The notes below the pieces were generated by a model. It was not told the origin of the DNA. It saw only the letters and a list, made by a program, of their open reading frames with translations, and did no database searches. Source: RPQJ01 sp963823535 (GTDB taxonomy: Bacteria; Pseudomonadota; Gammaproteobacteria; Steroidobacterales; Steroidobacteraceae). From it: 64,000 nt of DNA. Shown here in pieces: positions 7,526-17,129 of this stretch. The DNA lies in NCBI GenBank assembly GCA_963823535.1, contig CAWGLZ010000004.1, forward strand, positions 682,001-746,000, in the 5' to 3' direction. Every line of letters starts with the position of its first letter. Position 1 is the first letter of the stretch. Made by a program: the position numbers and the translations under genes.

Positions 7526-10000
7526 GTGGAAGCCTGGAAAGTACACAAATTCGGCGGCTCGAGCGTCGCGGACGCGGCCTGCATGGAACGGGTTGCCCGG
7601 ATCATCGAGGGGGATCCCGCGCTGCGCAAGGTGGTCGTCCTCTCGGCCTGCCGCGGGGTCACGGATGCGCTGCTCGGCCTGGTCGCGCTCGCGGAGAGCC
7701 AGGATGCGACGCTCGAGGACAGGATCGAGGAACTGCGTCAGCGCCACGTGGGAATTGCGCGTGAACTGCTGACGGGCGACCTGTACGACGACTTCATCAT
7801 CGAACTCGACCAGGACTGCCGGGACATCGCCGGGATCCTGCAGACCGTCCGGCTCGTGCGGGCCGCGTCGACGACCCTGAGGGACCTGATCTCCGGGTAC
7901 GGCGAACTCTGGTCGACGCGGATTTTCGAGCGGCTGCTGCGACGCCGCGGGCTGTCGAGCGGCCGGGTCCACTGGCTCGATGCCCGTCGCGTGCTGCTGG
8001 TCGAGTGGGGCCCGCTGGGTCCCGGCGTGCGCTGGGAACAGTCGCGGTCGAACCTGCAGGCGCAGCTGCCGCCCGATTTCGTCGGCACCGTCGTGGTGAC
8101 CGGCTACATCGCGACCGACACGCAGGGCCTGCAGACGACGCTGGGCCGCAACGGCAGCGACTTCTCGGCGTCCATCTTCGGCTCGCTGCTCGACGCGGGC
8201 GAAATTGTCATCTGGACCGACGTCGACGGCGTGCTCAGTGCCGATCCCCGCCTCGTGCCGGAGGCGCAGGTCATCGAGGCGCTGTCCTACAACGAGGCCA
8301 TGGAGCTCGCCTACTTCGGTGCCAAGGTCATCCACCCGCAGACCATGGCACCGGCGGTCCACAAGCGCATCCCGATCTGGATCCGCAACACGTTCGCGCC
8401 GGAGAAGGCCGGGACGCTGATCCACGACCGCTCCGCGCCGAGCCCGCTGGTGAAGGGCATCACGACCGTCGAGCGCATCGCGCTCCTGAACCTCGAGGGC
8501 GCCGGCATGATCGGCGTGCCGGGGACCGCGCATCGCCTGTTCGGGGCACTGCGGGAGGAGGGCATCTCCGTCATCCTGATCTCGCAGGGCAGTTCCGAGC
8601 ACTCGATCTGTTTCGCCGTGCCGCAGGCCGAGGCCGACCGGGCCGAGCGTGTCGTTCAGCGCGCCTTCGAACCCGAGCTGCGCGAGGGGCAGATCCACAG
8701 CATCGAGGTCAATCGCCACTGCAGCATCCTCGCCGTCGTCGGCGACGGCATGGCGGGCGCGCATGGCGTCGCCGCGCAGGTGTTCAGCGCGCTCGGTGTG
8801 TCCGGCGTCAACGTCCGGGCGATCGCGCAGGGCGCCTCGGAGCGCAACATCTCGGTGGTGATCGACGCGCGCAGCAGCGCGCGTGCGCTGCGTGCCGTCC
8901 ACTCGAGCTTCTATCTCTCGGCCCACACCGTCTCGATCGGCCTGATCGGTCCGGGGCTCGTCGGCGGCGCGCTCCTCGACCAGATCGCGACCCAGGCCGA
9001 GCGGCTGCGGCGCGATTTCAAGCTCGACCTGCGCGTGCGCGGGATCGCGGGCTCGAAGACCATGCGCCTGAACCAGGGACCCATCGACCTTGCGCACTGG
9101 CGGGACGCCTATGCGGCCGGTGGAGATCCGGTGGACCTCGAGCAGTTTGCCGACCACGTGCACGCCGACCAGTTCCCCCACGCGGTGATCATCGATTGCA
9201 GCGCCAGCGCGGCCGTGGCGAGCCGCTATGCCCACTGGTTGTCCGAGGGCATCCACGTCGTCACCCCGAACAAGAAGGCGAACAGCGCCGCCTATGGGGA
9301 CTACGAGCGGATGAAGGAGTCCCGCCGTGCGGCGGGCTCGCATTACCTCTACGAGGCCACCGTCGGCGCCGGGTTGCCCGTCATCCAGACCCTTCGCGAC
9401 CTCCGCGAGACCGGCGACGAGATTCGTCGCATCGAGGGTATTTTCTCCGGGACGCTCGCTTATCTCTTCAACACCTGGGACGGCAGCCAGGCCTTCTCGT
9501 CGGTGGTGAAACACGCGAAGTCGCTGGGCTACACAGAGCCCGATCCGCGCGACGATCTCTCCGGCATGGACGTGGCGCGCAAGCTCATCATTCTCGCGCG
9601 AGAGATGGGCCTGCGTCTCGAACTCGCCGACGTGCAGGTCGAGAGCCTCGTCCCGCCGGCGTTGTCCGAATGCGGGGTCGAGGACTTCCTCGACCGCCTG
9701 ACGGAATTCGACGCGCCGATGCTCGAGCGGCTCGAGGCGGCGCGCTCCCGCGGGCAGGTCCTGCGCTACGTCGGGTCCGTCGGCGTCGATGGACGGGCCG
9801 AGGTGGGCGTCGTGGAACTGCCGACCTCGCACCCCTTCGCCAATATCGCACTCACCGACAACATCGTTCGCTTCGAAACGGCACGCTACGACAAGAATCC
9901 GCTCATCGTGCAGGGGCCGGGCGCCGGCCCGGCGGTGACGGCCGCCGGCGTGTTCGCCGACCTGCTGCGCGTCTGCGCCTACCTCGGGGCGAAGCTGTGA
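7526..10000 (+). CDS. thrA: bifunctional aspartate kinase / homoserine dehydrogenase
   Basis: 824 residues, the length of E. coli ThrA (820). Residues 1-285 are the aspartokinase: WKVHKFGGSSVADAACMERV with the K-F-G-G-[ST] signature, then GRNGSDFSASIFGSLLDAGE. Two ACT domains (about 310-460, e.g. GVPGTAHRLFGALREEGISV and GVAAQVFSALGVSGVNVRAI) normally confer feedback control by threonine. From about residue 470 comes homoserine dehydrogenase: IGLIGPGLVGGALLDQI is the NAD(P)-binding fold and VTPNKKANS the catalytic loop. It catalyses the first and third steps from aspartate to threonine and methionine. GTG start; its stop overlaps thrB by 4 nt. Confidence 0.95.
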   Translation: MEAWKVHKFGGSSVADAACMERVARIIEGDPALRKVVVLSACRGVTDALLGLVALAESQDATLEDRIEELRQRHVGIARELLTGDLYDDFIIELDQDCRDIAGILQTVRLVRAASTTLRDLISGYGELWSTRIFERLLRRRGLSSGRVHWLDARRVLLVEWGPLGPGVRWEQSRSNLQAQLPPDFVGTVVVTGYIATDTQGLQTTLGRNGSDFSASIFGSLLDAGEIVIWTDVDGVLSADPRLVPEAQVIEALSYNEAMELAYFGAKVIHPQTMAPAVHKRIPIWIRNTFAPEKAGTLIHDRSAPSPLVKGITTVERIALLNLEGAGMIGVPGTAHRLFGALREEGISVILISQGSSEHSICFAVPQAEADRAERVVQRAFEPELREGQIHSIEVNRHCSILAVVGDGMAGAHGVAAQVFSALGVSGVNVRAIAQGASERNISVVIDARSSARALRAVHSSFYLSAHTVSIGLIGPGLVGGALLDQIATQAERLRRDFKLDLRVRGIAGSKTMRLNQGPIDLAHWRDAYAAGGDPVDLEQFADHVHADQFPHAVIIDCSASAAVASRYAHWLSEGIHVVTPNKKANSAAYGDYERMKESRRAAGSHYLYEATVGAGLPVIQTLRDLRETGDEIRRIEGIFSGTLAYLFNTWDGSQAFSSVVKHAKSLGYTEPDPRDDLSGMDVARKLIILAREMGLRLELADVQVESLVPPALSECGVEDFLDRLTEFDAPMLERLEAARSRGQVLRYVGSVGVDGRAEVGVVELPTSHPFANIALTDNIVRFETARYDKNPLIVQGPGAGPAVTAAGVFADLLRVCAYLGAKL

Positions 10001-10938
10001 CGGAACGGCGGGCGTCGGCCACGGCCTTTGCGCCCGCCAGCGTCGGCAACGTCGCGGTGGGCTTCGACATCCTCGGCCACACCGTCGCGGCGCTCGGGGA
10101 TCGCGTCACGGCCACGCGGCGCGCGGCGCCGGGCGTGGCGATCCGCTCGATCCGGGGCGTGGTGGCGGACCTGCCGCTGGCCGCGGAGCGCAACACGGCC
10201 GGAATGGCGGTGCTCGCGCTGCAGCGCGAGCTCGGACTGTCTTACGGTTTTGACCTCGACGTCGTGAAGGGCATCCCGCTCGGCTCCGGCCTCGGTGGCT
10301 CGGCGGCCTCGGCGGTGGCCGGCGTGGTGGCCGCCGCGGCCCTCGTCGACGAGCCGCTCGATCGCACGCGACTGCTCAAGTTCGCGATGCAGGGCGAGGC
10401 CGTCGCGAGCGGCTCCGTGCACGTGGACAACATCGCGCCATCCCTGTTCGGCGGCCTGGTCCTGACGGTCGGCATCGACGACCCGCACGTCAAGCAGATA
10501 CCGGTGCCCGAGGCGGTCCGCTGCGTCCTGGTGCATCCGCACATGGTCGTCGCGACCCGCGAGGCGCGCGCCATCCTGCGGTCCACGGTCGAACTCTCGG
10601 ACGTGATCTGGCAACAGGCGAACCTGGCCGGGTTCCTCGCGGGATGTTTCACGTCCGACCTGCCGCTGATCCGCGAGTCGCTGCTCGACGTGATCATCGA
10701 ACCGCAGCGGCAGGTGCTGATTCCGGGCTTCGCCGCCGTCAAGCAGGCCGCCCTGGCGGCCGGCGCGCTCGGCTGCTCGATCTCGGGTGCCGGACCCACC
10801 ATGTTCGCCTGGGTGGAGCAGGGCGACGCCGAGGACGTCCGTGCCGCAATGGTGGAGAACTTCCGCGCGCACGGCCTCGACAGCGACAGCTGGGTATCCT
10901 CCATCGACCGGGACGGCGCGCGCGTGGTGGATGCCTGA
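9997..10938 (+). CDS. thrB: homoserine kinase
   Basis: 313 residues of the GHMP kinase superfamily, starting with GTG in a GTGA overlap with thrA. The GHMP signature GIPLGSGLGGSAASAVAG binds the ATP phosphates, AFAPASVGNVAVGFDILG is motif 1, and GALGCSISGAGPTMFAWVEQ is motif 3. It phosphorylates homoserine to O-phosphohomoserine, the substrate of ThrC encoded next. Its stop overlaps the thrC start by one base (TGATG), so the three thr genes are a coupled operon. Confidence 0.95.
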   Translation: MTERRASATAFAPASVGNVAVGFDILGHTVAALGDRVTATRRAAPGVAIRSIRGVVADLPLAAERNTAGMAVLALQRELGLSYGFDLDVVKGIPLGSGLGGSAASAVAGVVAAAALVDEPLDRTRLLKFAMQGEAVASGSVHVDNIAPSLFGGLVLTVGIDDPHVKQIPVPEAVRCVLVHPHMVVATREARAILRSTVELSDVIWQQANLAGFLAGCFTSDLPLIRESLLDVIIEPQRQVLIPGFAAVKQAALAAGALGCSISGAGPTMFAWVEQGDAEDVRAAMVENFRAHGLDSDSWVSSIDRDGARVVDA

Positions 10939-12242
10939 TGCGCTTCCTGAGCACACGCGACGCTGCGCATGCGCTCGGGCTCGGCGAGGCGATCGGCCGG
11001 GGGCTCGCGCCCGACGGCGGCCTGTACGTGCCGGAGCGCCTGCCGCGGCTGGACGCCGGTGCGTTGCGCCGGACGGCGAACCTGGACGGCCTGGCCGAAG
11101 GGGTGATCGCACCGTTCGCCAGCGGCGATGCGATGGCGGACTGGCTCCCGGACATCACGCGCGATGCGTTCGTCTTCCCCGCGCCCGTCGTGGAAGTGCA
11201 GGGCGGTGACGGGCCGCTGTCGGTCCTGGAACTCTTCCACGGGCCCACCGCGGCCTTCAAGGATTTCGGCGCGCGTTTCCTGGCGGCCACGCTCGAGCGC
11301 CTGCCGCGGCCCGATCCGCGGCGACTGACGATCCTGGTGGCGACCTCGGGCGACACCGGGGGCGCCGTCGCTGCCGCGTTCCACCGCCGTCCCTGGGTGG
11401 ACGTGGTCGTGCTCTATCCGCGCGGGCTCGTCTCGGCCCGGCAGGAAAAGCAGCTCGCCTGCTGGGGCGGTAACGTGCGTACCTTGTCGGTCGCCGGGAC
11501 GTTCGATGATTGCCAGCAGATGGTCAAGGACGCGTTCGTGGACCCCGCGCTGTCGACGTCACTGCGGCTGTCCTCGGCGAACAGCATCAACGTCGGGCGG
11601 CTCCTGCCGCAGATGGTCTATTACGCCAAGGCGAGCCTCGAGCTGTCGGCGGTGGACGGGCGCGCGCCCAGCTTCATCATCCCGACGGGCAACCTCGGCA
11701 ACGCCCTGGCCTGCGTCTGGGCCCGCGAGGCCGGTCTGCCGATCGGCGAGATCGTGCTCGCGAGCAATGCGAACCAGACGGTCCCGGACTACCTGCGGAC
11801 GGGCGAATGGCGACCACGGCCGAGCGTCGCCACGCTGGCGTCCGCCATGGACGTCGGCAATCCGAGCAACATGGAGCGCCTGCGCTGGCTGTTCCCGGAG
11901 GTCGGCGCACTGCGCGAAAAGCTGGCGTCGTACACCGTGAGCGACGAGCAGATCCGCGAGACGATCCGCCGTGACCACCGCGAACTCGGCCAGACCTGGT
12001 GTCCGCACACGGCGACCGCCGCCTGCGTGTACCGCAGCCTCGAGTCACGGCGGCGCGCCGGACGCTGGGTGCTGGTGGCGACGGCGCATCCGGCAAAATT
12101 CAACGACGTCGTCGAACCGCTCATCGGGGAGAGCGTGCCGGTGCCGCCGGCCCTCGAGGCGTTGCTGTCGCTGCCGTCCCGGCAGACGGAGATCGAGCCC
12201 GGCCTCGAGGCGCTGAGGGCAGTACTGATGGAGCAGAAATGA
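10938..12242 (+). CDS. thrC: threonine synthase
   Basis: 434 residues. Fold type II PLP enzyme that converts O-phosphohomoserine to threonine. HGPTAAFKDFGARF carries the Schiff-base lysine (Lys108), VATSGDTGGAVAAAF is the phosphate-binding loop, and IIPTGNLGNALACVWAREAG is the glycine-rich PLP phosphate cup. The N-terminal STRDAAHALGLGEAIGRGLA and APDGGLYVPE fit the E. coli-type (ThrC1) enzyme. The start overlaps the thrB stop and the stop overlaps the next gene in ATGA, so the operon continues into the NERD-like protein. No leader peptide or attenuator was recognised in the 170 bp ahead of thrA. Confidence 0.95.
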   Translation: MRFLSTRDAAHALGLGEAIGRGLAPDGGLYVPERLPRLDAGALRRTANLDGLAEGVIAPFASGDAMADWLPDITRDAFVFPAPVVEVQGGDGPLSVLELFHGPTAAFKDFGARFLAATLERLPRPDPRRLTILVATSGDTGGAVAAAFHRRPWVDVVVLYPRGLVSARQEKQLACWGGNVRTLSVAGTFDDCQQMVKDAFVDPALSTSLRLSSANSINVGRLLPQMVYYAKASLELSAVDGRAPSFIIPTGNLGNALACVWAREAGLPIGEIVLASNANQTVPDYLRTGEWRPRPSVATLASAMDVGNPSNMERLRWLFPEVGALREKLASYTVSDEQIRETIRRDHRELGQTWCPHTATAACVYRSLESRRRAGRWVLVATAHPAKFNDVVEPLIGESVPVPPALEALLSLPSRQTEIEPGLEALRAVLMEQK

Positions 12243-12823
12243 AGGATCTATTTGGACTGCCGCTGTGGCTGTGGGTGCTGTTCGGACTGGGAATCCTGGC
12301 GGCGGCCGTGTTCTTTGCGCGCAACTGGCTGCGCCAGCTCCGGGCGCGGCGCGCGATCGACAACGTCATCTCGTCCGTGGCCTACGACGAACTGCGCAAC
12401 GTCCTGCTGCCCACCGGCACCGGCGAGCAGCTTCACATCAACTACCTGCTGCTGACCCAGCGCGGGCTGCTGGTCATCGACCTGTTCGACGTCGCCGGCA
12501 TGATCTTCGCCGGAGACAAGATGGCCCAGTGGTCGGTCTTCGGTCCGAAGCGGCATTTCACCTTCACGAATCCGCTGCCGATGCTGGAGGATCGCGTGAT
12601 GGCGGTGCGCCACCTGGCCGGTGATGCACCGGTCGAGGGCCGCGTCGTGTTCTCGATGCGCGGCGAGTTCCCGAAGGGCCGTCCCGACGAGGTGCTGCGG
12701 CTCGATGCCCTGCAGGACGAGTTCCCGGTCGTCGAGCGGACGCCGGGCGGCGTGGCCGCCGCGTTCGCGCCCGTGTGGGAGCGCATCCGGCAGGCGGCCC
12801 AGCCGAACCCGCTCTCGCGCTGA
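12239..12823 (+). CDS. membrane-anchored NERD-domain-like protein, active site degenerate
   Basis: 194 residues. Residues 5-27 form an N-terminal membrane helix (LPLWLWVLFGLGILAAAVFF); the rest is a cytoplasmic domain. LHINYLLLTQRGLLVIDLFD, then FAGDKMAQWSVFG and FTFTNPLPMLEDRV follow the outline of the NERD (nuclease-related) domain: a strand with L-x-x-x-G-x-x-V-I-[DE], then the F-x-N-P element. The usual [DE]-x-K nuclease triad would put Lys two residues after the acidic residue, but here it reads I-D-L-F-D, so catalysis is doubtful. The ATG lies in an ATGA overlap with thrC, making it the fourth gene of the thr transcript. Function unknown. Confidence 0.72.
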   Translation: MKDLFGLPLWLWVLFGLGILAAAVFFARNWLRQLRARRAIDNVISSVAYDELRNVLLPTGTGEQLHINYLLLTQRGLLVIDLFDVAGMIFAGDKMAQWSVFGPKRHFTFTNPLPMLEDRVMAVRHLAGDAPVEGRVVFSMRGEFPKGRPDEVLRLDALQDEFPVVERTPGGVAAAFAPVWERIRQAAQPNPLSR

Positions 12824-12824
12824 A

Positions 12825-14258
<1,434 letters not shown>

Positions 14259-14300
14259 AATATTGCTATAAAATAAGTACTTATAAGACTAATCAAGAGT
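14259..14300 (-). promoter_or_regulatory. AT-rich promoter with perfect 12-bp palindrome upstream of the M20 peptidase
   Basis: Read on the minus strand, TTGATT is followed after 18 bases by TTTATA, and the ATG lies 8 bases further on, so the transcript would start at or close to the ATG. Between the two hexamers is the perfect 12-bp palindrome ATAAGTACTTAT (14273-14284), well placed for a repressor. A second perfect 12-mer, AGAGTTAACTCT, spans 14296-14307 and runs into the tatD stop codon. The block is strikingly AT-rich against its surroundings. Promoter role is inferred from spacing. Confidence 0.5.
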
Positions 14301-14305
14301 TAACT

Positions 14306-15097
14306 CTAGAATCCGAAGAATGCCAGCGCGTTGTAGGTCGTGGCCCCTGCCACCGATTGCGCCGTCTCGCCGCGGCAGGCCGCGACCGTCTTCAGGATGT
14401 GCGGCAGGTATTTTGGCTCGTTCCGCCGCGTCCGGGGCTTTGGATTCAGGTCCCGGGGCATCAGATAGGGCGCGTCGGTCTCGATCATCAGCCGCTCGGG
14501 AGGAATCAGGCGCACGAGCTCGCGGAGGTGCTGGCCGCGCCGCTCGTCGCAGATCCAGCCCGTGACGCCGATCGAAAGGTCGAGGGCGAGGTAGTCGCGC
14601 AGCTCGCGCTCCGTGCCGGTAAAGCAGTGCGCAACCCCGGCCCGGAGCCCGGGGCGGTACTCGCGGAGGATGGCCATGAAGGCGTCGTGGGCGTCCCGCT
14701 GGTGCAGGAACACCGGCCGGCCCAGTTCCACGGCGAGTTCGAGCTGGAGGCGGAAGGCCCGTTCCTGGTCCTCGTGCGGCGAGAAGTTGCGGAAGTAATC
14801 GAGTCCACATTCCCCCGCGGCCCCGACTTCGGGTTCGAGCAGCAGGGCGCGCAGCGCCGGGACGTCGTCCGGACGCAACTCGCGGGCGTGGTGCGGATGG
14901 ACGCCGGCCGTGGCCCGGAAAATGGCGGGGTTCGAGCGGGCGAGGGCGATGGCCGCCCGGGAGCTCTCGAGCGTGCTGCCGGTGACGACCATGTGGCCGA
15001 CACCCGAGGCGAGCGCAGCCTCGATCACGTGCTCGCGATCGTGGTCGAAGCTGTCGTGCGTGAGGTTGAGTCCGATGTCGACGACGGGTGAATTCAT
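14306..15097 (-). CDS. tatD: TatD-type metal-dependent DNase/3'-5' exonuclease
   Basis: 263 residues. It follows genuine TatD rather than the YcfH or YjjV paralogues, including the N-terminal VDIGLNLTHDSFDHD in place of the H-x-H pair found in YcfH. Metal ligands are seen in GECGLDYFRNFS (Glu), PVFLHQRDAH (His), VAHCFTG (His) and LIETDAPYLMPRDLNPKPR (Asp). TatD proteins degrade single-stranded DNA or RNA from the 3' end and help with oxidative DNA damage; despite the name they are not part of the Tat translocase. No tat genes are adjacent. It is divergent from the ABC exporter operon across 125 bp. Confidence 0.93.
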   Translation of the reverse strand: MNSPVVDIGLNLTHDSFDHDREHVIEAALASGVGHMVVTGSTLESSRAAIALARSNPAIFRATAGVHPHHARELRPDDVPALRALLLEPEVGAAGECGLDYFRNFSPHEDQERAFRLQLELAVELGRPVFLHQRDAHDAFMAILREYRPGLRAGVAHCFTGTERELRDYLALDLSIGVTGWICDERRGQHLRELVRLIPPERLMIETDAPYLMPRDLNPKPRTRRNEPKYLPHILKTVAACRGETAQSVAGATTYNALAFFGF

Positions 15098-15222
15098 GCC
15101 GCAGTAGCTGTGCTAAGGTGCGCGGCGCTCGCAGGGCAGGGCCCGGTGCCGCGGCCATCCGGCATTCTAGCCAGCCTCCACGCTGCGCGCGCCATTTCAA
15201 GACTCCTGGAATCGAGACGCAC

Positions 15223-16440
15223 ATGTCGCTGGACAAGGAAGCGCTTGCAAGCCTGAGACTCGATCACCCGGCGGACGCACAGCGGTACCGCGATGCACCG
15301 GCGAGCCGGCGGCGCTGGTGGATCCTGGCCGCACTCGTCGCCGCCGTCCTGGCGGCCGTCGCCTGGCGCACGGTCAATTCGCCGGTCGCCGTGCGGACGG
15401 TGCTCGTTGAGGCCGCGGCGGACGGCGCAGTGCTCAACGCGTCCGGCTACGTGGTGGCACGCCGCCTCGCGACGGTCAGTTCCAAGGTGACCGGCCGGAT
15501 CACCGAGGTCCTCTTCGAGGAAGGCGCGGCGGTGCAGGAAGGCCAGGTGCTGGCGAGACTCGACCCGTCGACCACGCAGGCGGAGTTCGACGTGGCCAAT
15601 CGTAGTCTCGAGGCGGCGCGCAGCAACCTCGGCGAGATCGAGGTCCGGCTGGCGGACGCGGCGCGGACGCTGGAGCGCAACCGCAGCCTGGTCGAGCGCA
15701 AGCTCGTGGCGCAGAGCGTGCTCGATACCTCCGCGGCGGAGGTCGAGGCCATGCGCGCCCGGCTCGCGGCCGCACGCGCCGAGGTCGGCGTGGCGCAGAG
15801 CCAGGTGGCGTTGCGTCAGCAGGGGCTCGACGATCTGCTGATCCGTGCGCCCTTCAGCGGTGTCGTCATCTCCAAGGACGCACAACCGGGCGAGACCGTG
15901 TCCCCGATCTCCGCGGGCGGGGGCTTCACCCGGACCGGCATCGCGACCATCGTCGACATGGACTCGCGCGAGATCGAAGTCGACGTCAACGAGGCCTACA
16001 TCAACCGTGTCCGCGACGACCAGCGCGTCGAGGCCGTGCTGGACGCCTATCCCGACTGGTCGATCCCCGGCCACGTGATCAGCATCGTGCCGACGGCGGA
16101 CCGGCAGAAAGCCACCGTGCGCGTGCGCATCGCGTTCGACGAACTGGACCCGCGAATGCTGCCCGACATGGGCATCAAGGTACGCTTCCTCGAGGAGGCG
16201 ACCGCCGCCGGGGAGCGCCCGGCTCCGAGCGTGCCCGAGACGGCCGTGGCGACGGAGGGCGGCGCGCGCAGCGTCTGGGTCGTCCGCGATGGACGGGTCG
16301 AGCGCCGCGACGTCGTGATCGGGGAGGCCGCGGACGGCCGCGTGCCGGTGCTCGAGGGACTGCAGGGGGGCGAGGCGGTGGTCGTGGATCCTCCGCGCCG
16401 CCTGAGGGACGGCGGCGCCGTCGAACTGCAGGCCGACTGA
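15223..16440 (+). CDS. periplasmic adaptor (membrane-fusion) subunit of an ABC exporter
   Basis: 405 residues. A cytoplasmic N-terminus, one membrane anchor (WWILAALVAAVLAAVAW, about residues 30-46), then a MacA/HlyD-type adaptor: a biotinyl-lipoyl half-motif around VSSKVTGRITEVLFEEGAAV, a long coiled-coil hairpin of about 100 residues, the second lipoyl half at IRAPFSGVVISKDAQPGETV, and beta-barrel and membrane-proximal domains to the end. It would bridge the inner-membrane ABC transporter encoded by the next three genes to an outer-membrane channel, presumably TolC encoded elsewhere. The ATG at 15223 was chosen because an upstream extension is Arg-rich and overlaps the tatD start. Confidence 0.9.
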   Translation: MSLDKEALASLRLDHPADAQRYRDAPASRRRWWILAALVAAVLAAVAWRTVNSPVAVRTVLVEAAADGAVLNASGYVVARRLATVSSKVTGRITEVLFEEGAAVQEGQVLARLDPSTTQAEFDVANRSLEAARSNLGEIEVRLADAARTLERNRSLVERKLVAQSVLDTSAAEVEAMRARLAAARAEVGVAQSQVALRQQGLDDLLIRAPFSGVVISKDAQPGETVSPISAGGGFTRTGIATIVDMDSREIEVDVNEAYINRVRDDQRVEAVLDAYPDWSIPGHVISIVPTADRQKATVRVRIAFDELDPRMLPDMGIKVRFLEEATAAGERPAPSVPETAVATEGGARSVWVVRDGRVERRDVVIGEAADGRVPVLEGLQGGEAVVVDPPRRLRDGGAVELQAD

Positions 16441-16442
16441 CC

Positions 16443-17129
16443 GTGTCGTCGCCGATCGTCCGGATCGCGGACCTCGTCAAGGTCTACCGCCGGGGCGCCG
16501 AGGTGGTCCGGGTCCTCGACGGGCTGTCACTCGAGATCGCTGCCGGCGATTTCGTGGCACTCATGGGACCGTCGGGCTCGGGCAAGTCAACGCTGCTCAA
16601 TCTGATCGGCGGGCTCGACCGCCCGACCTCGGGTTCACTCGAGGTCGATGGGCTGCGCGTCGACCAGCTCGGCGACGCGGCACTCGCGCGCTGGCGTGCC
16701 GACCACGTCGGCTTCGTCTTCCAGATGTACAACCTGCTGCCGGTCCTGTCAGCCGAGCGCAACGTCGAACTGCCGCTGCTGCTCAAGAACCTGACGCGCG
16801 AGCAGCGCGCACGGCGCGTGGCCGCGGCCCTGAAGCTCGTCGGCCTCGCGGATCGCGCCCGGCACCGGCCACGCGAGCTGTCGGGCGGGCAGGAGCAGCG
16901 CGTCGGCATCGCTCGCGCCATCGTCACCGACCCGACGCTGCTGCTCTGCGACGAGCCCACGGGCGACCTCGACCGCCGCTCGGGCGACGAGATTCTCGAC
17001 CTGCTGCAGGCGCTCAACCAGGAGTACGGCAAGACCATCATCATGGTCACCCACGACCCGCACGCCGCCGAGCGTTCGCACCGCACGATCCACCTCGACA
17101 AGGGCCTGCTGCGGGAAGATCCGCCATGA
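16443..17129 (+). CDS. ABC exporter ATP-binding subunit (MacB/LolD class)
   Basis: 228 residues, GTG start 2 nt after the adaptor gene. Walker A GPSGSGKST, Q-loop FVFQMYNLLPVLSAERNVEL, signature LSGGQEQRVGIARAI, Walker B LLLCDEPTGDLD and the H-loop VTHDPHAA are all intact, so it should hydrolyse ATP. The LSGGQEQRV variant and MYNLLP stretch are typical of the LolD/MacB/DevA branch that energises mechanotransmission-type exporters of lipoproteins, peptides or macrolides. It overlaps the following permease gene by 4 nt. The cargo is unknown. Confidence 0.93.
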   Translation: MSSPIVRIADLVKVYRRGAEVVRVLDGLSLEIAAGDFVALMGPSGSGKSTLLNLIGGLDRPTSGSLEVDGLRVDQLGDAALARWRADHVGFVFQMYNLLPVLSAERNVELPLLLKNLTREQRARRVAAALKLVGLADRARHRPRELSGGQEQRVGIARAIVTDPTLLLCDEPTGDLDRRSGDEILDLLQALNQEYGKTIIMVTHDPHAAERSHRTIHLDKGLLREDPP

